A DNA stretch of 14,030 nt from Glomus cerebriforme (GCA_003550305.1 QKYT01000858.1:28598-42627), one strand, 5' to 3'. Shown: positions 1 through 9,438, counted from the stretch's first letter. Notes: a model not told the origin generated them from the letters alone. Numbers and translations: made by a program.

Positions 1-1412
1 TGATATTGACATAAAAATGGAGCTTTAAGATTTAAAGTAAGTTTATTCAATAAATTTTTATGAAGCAATGTAAATTTAAATGATCTATTCATTAAAATTC
101 TTTTATATACAAATAGAAATATCGAATTCATCAATGATCAATCTCTTACACCTTGGCATCAGTTTCCTATTATAGACATTATTCATTGGGCATTCGGGCA
201 TACTAACGCATTTGATAACGAACGATGTATCTACAGTATAAGTTGCGGATTATTATAATCTTTAACATTTTATTATAGCTAATTAAATAATTCTAAATAA
301 TGTATGGAGATTATAAATTATATTGTATTAATAGTCAGAAAATGATCAAATAAATAAAAAAAATTTTCCCTTCATTTAGCACGTGACATTGATTTAAGAT
401 AAACTCATTTTCATATAACAGATAAAATATTTAATTAATAAATTATTATAATAACGACGATTGCAACTGGCTTCCTTATTTATAAAAATTATTCTCAAAA
501 ATAATACGACCAAATTAAATATTTTAAAAAAGATGTTTTAATCGTCAAATTAATATAAATAATTGTGACAAGTTTAAAAATGTGAATGAAAAGATTCTGA
601 GTCACGAAAATTAGGTTTCAAGTTTAATAAAATTTTTCATGAGCATGGTATAATTCATAACAATACTATAAGTCTTGAAATCTAGAAATCTAATCAAAAA
701 ATCTAAAACCCGATTTTAAGTTTTAGAATTTTTTTTTCTTTATTTTTTTTACAAAAAAAAAAAACGTTTTATCTCATTTATCGATGAAATCGAATTGTTA
801 TGAACAATAACACTTAATTATACTGTAAATATTTTTATAAAATTTTCGGTCACGAGAATGATTTTGATTTTATGATGTATTTCTTATAATAATCCATGTA
901 AATGGTCTGTGATTTCTAAGTCAATCATTTAGCATATTCAAACGCAACGTACGATAAAATTGAATACGTTTATAGATGAATAATTAAAGTTTTTTCACAT
1001 AGAGATGTGGCAGTAAATTTTATTTAATTAAAGTTGTAAAAAAGCTGGTTCTGAAGAATGAATATTTTCCTCGAAATTTTAAATTATTTACTTTATCTCA
1101 TTTTTTTTTTGAATATGATAATAGACAATTAAATAACTTTCTCAGACCTCTTTTTTTTTTTTACTACTCACGGAACAACTATTATGGATTGGTAAAATGA
1201 CGTTATTGATTCGTTATTTGTGTTATCTTACATGTCTAAAAATAACATTGTCTTACAAATCATGGCGTGATACTATTTATAATGCGATTATAACAAATAT
1301 CTATTATTTCTTGAATATTCATTTAGCTTAGAAAGTTTTTTTTATTTTAATTTCGAAAATACAATATAATAAAATTTTATGTATATGTAATTAAATTTTA
1401 TCTTCTATTTTA
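1..1412. other. AT-rich non-coding stretch, no gene recognised
   Basis: I found no reading frame of useful length, tRNA-like fold or transposon motif on either strand. The stretch is full of A and T runs (for example around 728-762, 1101-1110 and 1149-1162). One CACGTG E-box-like hexamer lies at 380-385, but no gene is near enough to give it a meaning. The stretch is best read as intergenic DNA or very old repeat debris. Confidence 0.6.
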
Positions 1413-1528
1413 GTTACGGCCATACACAGTGAAAAGCACCGGAACCCGTCCGATCTCCGAAGTTAAGCCACTGATGGCCCAGTCAGTACTACGGTTGGGG
1501 ACAACGTGGGAATACTGGGTGCTGTAAC
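1413..1528 (+). rRNA. 5S ribosomal RNA gene
   Basis: This encodes the 5S rRNA of the large ribosomal subunit, transcribed by RNA polymerase III. The first eight bases, GTTACGGC (1413-1420), pair with GCTGTAAC (1521-1528), including one G-U pair, to form helix I. The internal promoter is recognisable: an A-box region around AGTTAAGCC (1461-1469) and a C-box region around CGGTTGGGG and CGTGGGA (about 1492-1511). The length of 116 nt is slightly under the usual 118-120. The shortfall may lie in the first loop (CATACACAGT, where many eukaryotic 5S genes have an extra C), so this copy may carry a small variant. It stands alone, with no 18S, 28S or second 5S gene in the window, as expected of dispersed 5S genes. 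It ends directly at a T-run, so it could be expressed. Confidence 0.96.
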
Positions 1529-1537
1529 TTTTTTTTT
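1529..1537 (+). terminator. RNA polymerase III oligo-T terminator of the 5S gene
   Basis: A run of nine T residues begins immediately after the last paired base of the 5S gene. Four or more T on the non-template strand is the standard Pol III stop signal, so this run should end the 5S transcript. Confidence 0.9.
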
Positions 1538-4327
1538 CTCTTTACGTTGATGATAAATATTATTTTATATCAATTATCTGTTATTAACTTTATATAATGA
1601 TTAAGTAAATTTATTTCACATTTGTTTTGGCATTAAAACAATACATTTGAAGATAATTACAGAAATTTTTAAGATTTTTAATACGCATCAGGGTTATTCG
1701 ATTTAATTACTAATTAATTTTTTTTTACCGTATATAAATGGATTGTATTTTTTTTTTCTTTTTTCTTTTTTTTTTTGTTAATTTCAGTAGCTTCATAATA
1801 CTTAAACCACAGTATAATTTTTTTTTTGATCGGCCAGAAAATCACGTGCCATGTGAAGGCTAATTATGATCGTACAATCTGAAAAAATCATAAAATTTTT
1901 ATAAATTAGAATAAATATTTAGAATAATTTTATAATTCTAATCCTNTACATTAAAATATTTAAAGATGGCGCAATCTTACAACTCTGCCGATACAATGAG
2001 GCTTATAAAATATATATAAATAAAGATTATCGTTCATCTTTTTTTTCAATCGCTTCCTTTTTCCCTTTTTTTTCATTTAATTTTTTTTTCTCTCTTATAC
2101 TATCTATTCATAAAAAAATGAAATAAATATAAACAATTTATCTTATATTTTTACATATATATCATACATCCAATTTAATTATATAAATACATATACAATA
2201 AATGACAAAACACTATAGGCTTTAAAAACCAGAAACAATGTTGTCTATCTTTTTTACTTTGAAAATTTTATCACTATTATTCTTTAATGATGCAATTTAA
2301 TATTGCATAATTTATTAAAAATGGCACATTTTGATTTATTAATTTAGTAAATTCATTTGAATCAATTTTTCTATTGTATTAGACAATTCGGGATTGTATT
2401 TAATATCTTTCATTATTAGAAGAACTTTGTATGACCAGAAATATTTAATACAAGAAATAATGAAATTTTGATTATTACAATTTACAAGTTCTATCGAACC
2501 ATAAAGCAATTTTTTTTAACATAACAAAGACTATGCTATTAATGATATTTATTTTCATATTCACAATAAAGAATTAAGAAGATTTGGTTGGAAGGAATTA
2601 AACAAAGTCCTGTATTTGAAATTAAATAATATCCCACCAAATTTTTTATTTCATCCTTTTTTTATTAAAATTTAAAAGTATATATAAATTTTATTTTAAT
2701 CCTCTTTTCAAAAATCAAGAAAAAAGTTAAAAATTACATAATATTTCACACTCACTTTGTAAAAATATAAACACTATTTTTTAGCATCAAACTTCTAAAG
2801 TACAGAATACATTGAAAAGATTATAAAGACCAAAGAAGACAAAAATGCTCTCATTCTTTACAGGAAAAAAGTTGGGAGAGGCTTTTATTTTTTTTCGAAA
2901 AAATGAAAACCTAACTGAAAAATTTTGCCATCTAATAGCTGTTACTCTAACTTAAATACATGGATGTGATTGATATTAACGTATAAGTTTACATTATTAT
3001 TTATTGGCATTGGAATTTTCTATAGCCTCCATATATATCCATTATATCAAACACAGTTTGCAAAAATCTTTTTAATTTTCAGTATAAATTAAAAAAAATC
3101 ACATTATTTATTATATACTTAATCCAGCATACACAATATTTTATAACATTTGCTATTAATATTTATGAATTATAAAAGTTCAAAGGTTTAATTAGCCTGA
3201 ATGCAGTAAAATGAATTTATGCTCCCATTGCTGATGAGATGAACATTTTACATTGGAATGTTTTTAAAGTAATAAAATTAAACCATTATAAATTTTTGAA
3301 AATTTAAAAGATCCTTAATCCAATTTTGACCTGAAACTCTCTAAAATACTGTATATAAATCTGCAGTAAAAATAAGAAAAAAGGCAAAAGAAATAGTAGA
3401 AATATTCAAAATCTTTGGTATGAATCAATTATGGAACAAAGCAATGCACTATTTTCAACAAAAATAGTACCAAAAGAAAATAAATGAATTTTTATACATA
3501 AACAGAGTTATAATAACAATAATGATACTAGTCTCAGAAGACAGAGAATATTTTTAGACTAGTATAATGACATTAATAATATTCCACTTTCATAAACAAC
3601 AATACTGCTGCATTTATTAAACTTGGTTTAATACATTCTGGATCCTGGCTTAAATGGCTACATCCAATACACTTACAATATATCATTGAAAAAGAACAAT
3701 CAATAATATGCTTGAATTTGTTATATAAACATATTCAATATCTATACAATTTGGTAAAGTGTATTGTAGAAGGATCTAACAAAAATAAACACTTAAAACA
3801 TTAACATACCATAAAAAACTTTTTCCAACAATTTATGAAAATAAGTTTGTCTTGTTTGACAATATACATTCTTGAGCAACTAATTAAACAATCAAACAAC
3901 ACATATACTGTATTAGTTTTGTCTGAGTAAATTATGGTCAGTATCATGTGATGATGACCAATATTCAAAATGTTCAACATGTTGAACATATCACATATAT
4001 GAAGGCAAGGCAACTCTCTTCAGGGGGTTTATCTAATGTCATAATCTGTTACAATAGGCACTTTTACATTCCCTAGTTCTAGATGTATATGTAGATAGTT
4101 CTTGCTAGTATAAAAATAAAAATAAATCACATATACGAAAAAAACTCTTTCTTTTTGAAACCATTTCTTAAAAAAATTTGCAGTAAAATAAACAAAAAGG
4201 ATAAAAATTTTTATAAAACATATATTAACATATACAATATGAGTCATAAAAGTAGTGTTCAACAAGAACACTTTGTAGTAACACTATATGAAATACACCT
4301 GAGACTTCACAGAACACTCAAACCAAC
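1538..4327. other. Long AT-rich stretch without a convincing gene
   Basis: No family is recognisable on either strand. A TATAAAA (2004-2010) followed by a pyrimidine-rich tract (about 2037-2096) resembles a fungal core promoter on the plus strand, and a CACGTG lies at 1843-1848, but no credible ORF follows. Short open stretches lie on the minus strand at 3573-3734 (53 codons, Cys-rich) and 3801-4013 (70 codons) with splice-like signals between them; I do not recognise them. Position 1946 is an ambiguous base (n). The right end may include the 5' untranslated part of the LINE that follows. Confidence 0.5.
3970..3989. repeat. Perfect 20-bp palindrome
   Basis: ATGTTCAACA is followed directly by its exact reverse complement TGTTGAACAT, with no spacer. 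The flanking bases do not extend the symmetry. It could be a binding site for a dimeric protein or a chance event in AT-rich DNA. No gene context decides this. Confidence 0.85.
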
Positions 4328-6019
4328 ATGGAAATAGAAAAAACCATTATAGATTCTACATACAGTCCTATCAACATGGAAATAGATGAAAATATTTCAA
4401 ATGATATGCTCATAACTTACAAAATCCCAATATTAATATTGATAATATTGATAATGATAATAGAATCACAAAAACTATCAATAACATTATAGAAAAATTA
4501 CAGAAAATTTTAATCTTTCTTCATTAGATACTTTGATTCATGCTTCTATGCCACTCTTTTTTTCTCAAATATAGAAAAAGGAAAAATAAAATTATGGATG
4601 ATGATCAATCAGTTTAATCAACTGTTAGTATCAATTACTACAAAACATGATTTCAACAGAATATTATCTCCTCAAAAGAAAACTTATCTCAAAAACCCCT
4701 TAGTACAAATACTAAAATACAAATAATCATTATAACACATCTGAAAATAATGATATCATAAATATAAATGATATTGCTTTTGACACCAATCATCCTTATT
4801 ATATTTCTTTTGCCTCCTTAAATTCTTTTTCATAGAATTCAATTAAATTACTAAAATTGGATATACACCACTACTCTCAAAGATTTAACTAAGATTTTGT
4901 AGGAATTTTAGGAATACAAAACTTTAAAGAAACTAAAATCATGAAAATAACATTTTATGACAAGATTATCAGAGATAGTATACACAATATATTCTGAATG
5001 TCAAGTTTCTTAATTATGAACAAAAATATCTGATTAACATAATCGAATCAATACTAGAACAAAAAAGGTTTAACACAATACACATTTTAGATATACCACA
5101 ACATATTAACAGAAATGTTCTAGAATTTATAGCTAATAAACTAGAACTAATAAATTCCTTTGAAGAGTTAAACAAAGAATATATAAACAACACTCGATAC
5201 AATAATAACAATAGATCTAAAAGGAAATTACTCTTTAAATAACTAAAGATAGAATTTAAATCAGCTAAATCCATTGAACAGATAATTATAAATGATATCT
5301 GGTCAATTATTTTTGAATACTTTGCCTTCCGTATAGTTCTGAATGAAATCCAAGCTGATGAATATTCAATACTGCTACAAAATTATGGGTATTTCAGTAA
5401 CAGTCAATTTACACATACTAGAACCTTTCCTAAAAAAAAATAAAAGCAAAAACCTGTATATTCATTAATACTCATCCTAAACATTTAACAAAAACAGCTA
5501 ATGTTTATTTAACCCACAAATAAGTTTTTATTGAACATTTTTTTTAAAAATAGATATTTTTTGTGTCAATCATTTGTTGATCATTGTCAAATTTTCAAAT
5601 TTCGGCAAGTATTTTCAATTGACAATCATTTCTTAATTTACTATTGATTTACATGCAAAATTGCCATGTAATTCAAAAAAATTTCCTTTGTGATAAAAAA
5701 AGGTCCATTTAATTTTATATATCATTGTACTGTATATAGATATAAGCACTACTTCAAAGAATAATAATAAAAATTCAAATAAAACAAACGTACCAGAGGG
5801 TATGAATCAGATGAAGAAAGTACAGTTTCGGACAAAGAATTCAACGATCTCATCAACTGCGTAGTCAATCATAATACCCAAATATCAAGCGTGAATGCTA
5901 AGATTCAACAATTGAATGATCTTTTCACCAGTAAAGACCCCATCTCAAGTCAACTTGAGGGAGATGAGGAAGAGCTTGAGATCCAGAACGTCATCTCAGA
6001 CGAAGAGATGGATGTATAA
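4328..6019 (+). pseudogene. LINE ORF1-like pseudogene
   Basis: This is the region upstream of the endonuclease, where LINEs carry ORF1, often a nucleic-acid-binding protein. I know of no certain domain here. The ATG at 4328 opens MEIEKTIIDS, and the phrase NMEIDEN recurs 17 codons later. Coding continues in fragments that change frame: Asn/Ile/Asp-rich near 4410-4500, a stretch ending near 4975, then 4979-5443 in one frame with a stop at 5240-5242. That last piece includes NYEQKYLINIIESIL and FPKKK. The 5445-5780 part is riddled with stops. The final part (5783-6019) is intact and in the same frame as the ATG. The stop lies 29 nt before the ATG of ORF2, the tight spacing expected of a two-ORF element. 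The assignment rests on position and on resemblance to proteins I associate with Rhizophagus LINEs. Confidence 0.55.
5783..6019 (+). pseudogene. Intact C-terminal segment of the ORF1-like protein
   Basis: These 78 codons run without a stop and end at a TAA (6017-6019). Base composition is visibly less AT-rich than on either side, and codons such as CTC, ATC, GAC and AAC are common. The peptide starts NKRTRGYESDEES, an acidic Ser-rich patch. It continues with a region of hydrophobic spacing (VNHNTQISSVNAKIQQLNDL) that could form a short coiled coil, and ends in the acidic tail SDEEMDV. No start codon leads it, because a TAA lies directly upstream at 5780-5782, so it cannot be made alone unless spliced to another exon. 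I do not know its function; in a LINE ORF1 it could serve in self-association. Confidence 0.5.
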
Positions 6020-6048
6020 ACATGTTTGCTAATTCTAATTATTAAATA

Positions 6049-6810
6049 ATGATGGTACACCAACAAAATAATAATCAAACAAAAAACAAAAATTTATCTT
6101 CCAGTATTAAAATACAAAACAAATCACAAATAAATTTAGAATTAATTAATTTTGCGATAACGAATGTACAATTCTTAACAATGGAAAAAAGACAATTCAT
6201 AATCGATATGATGATAATGAGGAAAATCCATGTTTTTGGATCAGAAACAAGTTTATCTAATAAAGAATCAAAATACATTTATAATAATAATAAATAATTT
6301 CAGTCATATTTTGCAAATTATGATGATAGATTTAAAGGTTCATAAGTCAGTTTAATTCTATTACAACATTTAGCAAAATACATATATCATACAGCAAATT
6401 TTTTAGGAAGAATTATTTTAGTTGATCTAAATCTTTCAGGAAAAAAGAAACTTAGGATCATACAAATATATTCATATAGTTCATCCCATGACGCTAACAA
6501 AACTAATGATCTTCATATAAAGTTAATTGAATTAATTAAAGAATTCAGAATGAAGAAATATAATGTAATTTTAATGGAAAACTTTAATCAAAGCTACAAA
6601 AAATATATTAAATATAGATATTGTAGCAAACAAGCCTTTAAAAATAAGAAATTATTTGATTATATTAGTAATATAATGATGGACACAATTGATCTTTTAC
6701 ATGAAATCATTAATAATAACAATATGGCAACTTTCATCCCCAAAGGTAGACCAGCTTCATATAGCTCTAGGATAGATTATATATGGATGGATAACAATTT
6801 AATTTTATAA
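6049..6810 (+). pseudogene. LINE ORF2, endonuclease/exonuclease/phosphatase domain (broken)
   Basis: In an active LINE this APE-like endonuclease nicks the target DNA to start target-primed reverse transcription. One frame runs from the ATG at 6049 to 6810 with only two internal stops (TAA 6295-6297 and TAA 6343-6345) and no frameshift. Motifs in order are ITNVQF, where N is the metal-site Asn motif; GSETSL, with the catalytic Glu; the ILMENFNQ stretch, where the family normally has G-D-F-N; and SSRIDYIWMDN near the domain end. The change from GD to EN (codons 6577-6582) removes a conserved Asp, so the enzyme would be dead even without the stops. The frame breaks at 6808-6810, just before the Tigger insertion at 6824. 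No reverse transcriptase follows until 11363. Confidence 0.85.
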
Positions 6811-6823
6811 TTAAAAGATAGTA

Positions 6824-7014
6824 CAGTCAACCTCCTTTATAAGCACCTCTTATATAAGCACTCCCTTCCTTAAAGCACAAATAATTTAGTCTGAACTTTT
6901 TTATATAGAAAATGCCTCCTTTATAATCACTTTATTAATTAAAAATATAATCACACCAATCATCAGTCTTATATCATAGTAAATATAAGGAAAATTCCCT
7001 ATTTATAAGCATAC
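6824..7014 (+). repeat. Left terminus and subterminal repeats of Tigger
   Basis: CCTCCTTTATAAGCAC (6831-6846) recurs as CCTCCTTTATAATCAC (6915-6930), one mismatch in 16 and 84 bp apart. Further related copies are TATAAGCAC (6853-6861), TTAAAGCAC (6870-6878) and CCCTATTTATAAGCAT (about 6997-7012). Arrays of short repeats inside transposon ends commonly bind the transposase N-terminal domain, so that role is likely here but inferred. The transposase ATG lies about 80 bp further on. Confidence 0.6.
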
Positions 7015-7696
7015 TAATCACATGATCTGATAATATAACTGATAAGGTACGCATTTTTACGCAGTTCACACAACTTGTACAGTTTTATTTACAACTATGC
7101 TACCTATTCGGCAAACTCGTACTGCTGTTAGTATTGATATAAAGAAAGAAATCTGTGAATACATGCTAGCAAATCCTAATGTAAAACAAGCTGCTGTTAC
7201 TTCATTTTTTAATGAAAAATATCCTGAGTCAGATATTCAAAGAACAACTATTAATAAAATATGAAAACATAGGGAAAAATTGCCATCTATTCTCATTACA
7301 TCATGTACTTCTCATATATTTTGCTAACGTATTGTTCAGTTTCCAGAAGTTGATAAAGCCATGCAAATTTGGACGTTACAAGCAGTAGCTGCTGGACTTT
7401 CTTTAAGTGATATGATATTGCAACAAAAAGGTTTAAAGTTTGCAAGAATGTTAAATATTAAAGATCAGCTAAAATATACTAATGGCTGGGTGTATAAATT
7501 TAAATTGTGTAATGGTCTTCAAAAAATCAAATTGTCAGGTGAGGCCAACAGTGCACCAATTAAAAGTCTTCCAGAGGAGCATGCACACCTACATGCAATT
7601 TTAGCTAAATATGGTAAGGAAGATATTTATAATGCAGATGAAACAGGTCTTTTTTTAGATGTAACCAAATCAAACACTAGGCACTAATCCAAGATG

Positions 7697-7780
7697 GTAA
7701 AATTATCATTTTATAAAATAAAATTGTATTTTTTTATTTATAAATTTAATTAAAAAATATTGATTTTTTGTTTTTTATAG
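7697..7780 (+). other. Intron 1 of the Tigger transposase relic
   Basis: GTAAAA opens the intron after a frame reading QTLGTNPRW, and it ends in a T-rich tract TTTTTTATAG. The next exon begins GATAAAACTCGG (DKTR), which continues the conserved transposase core. It is 84 bp long. The gap in protein homology and the GT-AG ends agree, but the exact donor is uncertain because the upstream frame is damaged. Confidence 0.65.
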
Positions 7781-7809
7781 GATAAAACTCGGTGTTAATA
7801 TGAAACATT

Positions 7810-7840
7810 ACTGTGCCGATTTACTGTGCCATACTGTGCC
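7810..7840 (+). repeat. Three tandem-like copies of ACTGTGCC
   Basis: Exact copies lie at 7810-7817, 7823-7830 and 7833-7840, separated by 5 and 2 bp. TGTGCC would encode the Cys-Ala of the transposase CANA motif that is expected at this very point, so the copies may be slipped duplications of the broken coding edge. Confidence 0.7.
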
Positions 7841-7851
7841 ACTCTATGATC

Positions 7852-8031
7852 GTGATTTCCATGATTACGGTAATCTTAATGATAGTAGTGATATTAATGA
7901 TCTTAGTGATAGTTATAATAGTTAGGATAGTTAAGATATTTAATATATTTAATTTCTTTATTATATTTATTATATTTATTATAGTTATTATATTTATTAT
8001 ATTTAAGATAGTTAATATCATTTTATTATAT
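7852..8031 (+). repeat. Degenerate 9-bp minisatellite, about 20 copies
   Basis: The stretch divides cleanly into 9-mers such as GTGATATTA, ATGATCTTA, GTGATAGTT, ATAATAGTT, AAGATATTT and ATTATATTT. The left copies are richer in G (TGATAGT) and the right copies are nearly pure ATTATATTT, so the array drifts along its length. Because nine is a multiple of three and the unit lacks stops in some frames, both strands show open frames of Ile/Val/Phe (plus) or Ile/Asn/Thr (minus); these are not genes. Confidence 0.85.
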
Positions 8032-8828
8032 TTTATTTTTGTATAAATATCCTGAGAATTTTATTAAGTTCTCCTCAGTTCTTGTAACTTCAATTGAATA
8101 ATAAAATATCTTTTACCTATAAAAATCCTATACCATTTATCAATTAAAGAGCAAACTATACTCAACAAAACATAAATTATTATTACCTCTATCATCATAA
8201 ACTTAATTAATTTTTTTTCATTTTTGAACATAGAACATAAAGAAGAAAAGTTTAAGATAAAGGAATCAAGAAAATTATTAGACATAACATCAGGTTTCTG
8301 TTCTTTTTTGTGCTAATGCTACAGGTTCTTATAAATTTCATCCTCTTGTAATAGGAAAATCACTTAACCCTTGATGCTTTAAAAATTTTAACAAATCAGC
8401 ACTTTCTGTAATTTATCATGCTAATTCAAAAGTATGGATGAGATCTGATATTTTTATTAAATGGTTAAGACATTTAAATAATTATTTTCATACATTAGAT
8501 CGAAAGATTTTACTTCTTATTGATAATGCAGGCTCCCATTTTAATCCAAAAAGACTTGAAAAAGATGATGATATTAATAATAAAGAAATATCAGATAATG
8601 AATGTGATAGTGAGCAAGAATCAGGTCATAAAAAGCAAAAAAAAAGGTACAACAAAAAAAAGTAGGACCTAATCTTATGAATATTGAACTTGTTTACTTT
8701 TCACCAAATACAACTGCTCATCTTCAACCTATGGATGCAGGTATTATTCATAATTTTAAAGCCAAATATAAGTAGGAGTTTTGTAAACATTTAATTCATC
8801 AATTTGATTCTGGAATAGATTATGTAAA

Positions 8829-8898
8829 GTAAGTTATAAACTGAAAACTATTTTTTTTTATAAATAAAATATTAACTAATATTAATTATTAAATTTAG
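8829..8898 (+). other. Intron 2 of the Tigger transposase relic
   Basis: The donor GTAAGT and the acceptor AAATTTAG frame a 70-bp intron. Joining the exons gives GIDYVK then NKLNIKEAI in one frame (phase 2), matching the expected run of a pogo-type transposase. This indicates that splicing was part of the active element's expression. Confidence 0.85.
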
Positions 8899-9389
8899 AA
8901 ATAAGTTAAATATTAAGGAAGCAATTGATTATATTGCTGAAGGGTGGAATAATGTTACTCAAAAAACAATACAAAATTGTTGGAATAAAATAGGTATACT
9001 TCCATCTTATGATGATAATGATGATGTAGATAAAGAAGAAGAAGAATTAAATGTAGATAATGAGGAAATTAAAGATCTTCTTAATCATTTGCCAGAGTCT
9101 GATGATGTAATAAAATACTTTCAGATATTTGATCATGAAGTTCCAACCGAAGAAAATCTTACAGAAGAAGAAATTATTAATTTAGTACAAGGTGATAAAG
9201 AAAATCAAGAAGCAGAAGAAGATGATGATGATGATGAAATACCTATAGTATCAGTAAAAAAAGCAGTTAGTGGGTTGGAAACTTTTATTAATTTCTTTGA
9301 ACAACAAAGTGATATTAAATATAATAATGAAGATTTATGTATTTTTAGAAAATATTTACAGGTACCATATAGTTCTGAAATTAAGCATT

Positions 9390-9438
9390 ACCCAAAAATA
9401 AGCATCTCTGCATATAAGAAATAACCCAAAAATAAGCA
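9390..9438 (+). repeat. Direct repeat of ACCCAAAAATAAGCA near the end of Tigger
   Basis: Exact 15-bp copies lie at 9390-9404 and 9424-9438, 34 bp apart, each followed by CTCT after one or two bases. The core ATAAGCA(C)CTCT is the same word seen in the left end of Tigger (6840-6850), but in the same orientation, whereas a true right terminus should be inverted. It could mark the end of another element or a rearranged Tigger end. Confidence 0.7.

Larger units (their letters stand above)
7806..8290. other. Unidentified insertion of about 480 bp inside the Tigger transposase
   Basis: The transposase reads DKTR at 7781-7792 and resumes with SVLFCANATG from about 8294, segments that are adjacent in the family. 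The DNA between is foreign. It starts with three ACTGTGCC copies, then a 9-bp minisatellite (7852-8031), then about 250 bp of AT-rich DNA with no recognised motif. I saw no terminal inverted repeat or transposase of its own. It could be a small non-autonomous element that expanded internally, or a product of replication slippage and filler DNA. Boundaries are approximate. Confidence 0.6.
6824..9424 (+). mobile_element. Tigger/pogo-type DNA transposon, decayed
   Basis: The left end is proposed at CAGTCAACC (6824-6832), directly after a TA (6822-6823), the target dinucleotide of the Tc1/mariner/pogo superfamily. CAGT is a common first tetranucleotide of Tigger ends. Subterminal repeats and then a transposase relic follow. 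The right end is not clear: I did not find the inverted complement of the left terminus (GGTTGACTG) downstream. The given end is the last codon of the transposase frame, so the true boundary may lie further right or be lost. Confidence 0.75.
7097..9424 (+). pseudogene. Tigger/pogo transposase (DDE-1 superfamily, CENP-B-like), broken
   Basis: The enzyme would cut and move the element. From the ATG at 7097, residues 1-60 resemble a psq/CENP-B N-terminal helix-turn-helix (QAAVTSFFNEKYP). A CENP-B-type HTH follows (DKAMQIW to NGWVYKFK, 7352-7500). The catalytic core has YNADETGLF (Asp 7637-7639), LLIDNAGSH (Asp 8522-8524) and QPMDAGII (Asp 8734-8736), the DDD triad of pogo elements, plus CANATG and PNTTAHLQ. 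An acidic tail (EAEEDDDDDE) ends it. Introns are inferred at 7697-7780 and 8829-8898. Damage includes stops at 7262 (TGA), 7325 (TAA), 8372 (TGA) and 8773 (TAG), a one-base loss near 7658, a frame change in the A-runs at 8635-8660, and an insertion of about 480 bp after DKTR (7781-7792). All catalytic codons survive, so it was probably active once; it cannot be now. Confidence 0.92.

Noticed and set aside
1843..2300. Promoter and small gene: CACGTG, TATAAAA, pyrimidine tract, then a 20-residue hydrophobic ORF at 2238-2300
   Set aside because: The words are common in AT-rich DNA, the ORF is only 20 residues with no recognisable continuation, and no splice structure supports it.
4029..4337. Overlapping open frames of 60-80 codons on both strands before the LINE
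   Set aside because: The minus-strand frame is a Phe/Ile/Tyr-rich low-complexity run and the plus-strand frame is Lys/Asn-rich without a convincing start; neither resembles a family.
5014..5274. Minus-strand ORF of 86 codons
   Set aside because: It is the antisense shadow of the LINE ORF1-like coding stretch at 4979-5443.
6075..6278. Minus-strand ORF opposite the endonuclease
   Set aside because: It is the antisense shadow of the plus-strand endonuclease frame, which has recognisable motifs.
7852..8031. CRISPR-like array
   Set aside because: The units are 9 bp, contiguous and without spacers, and the genome is eukaryotic in character.
7813..8046. Open frames on both strands over the 9-bp array
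   Set aside because: They arise from a repeat unit whose length is a multiple of three; the peptides are monotonous Ile/Val/Phe or Ile/Asn/Thr and match no family.
8064..8285. Minus-strand ORF of 73 codons within the Tigger insertion
   Set aside because: It is Ile/Leu/Lys-rich, matches no family I recognise and has no supporting signals; kept only as part of the unidentified insertion.
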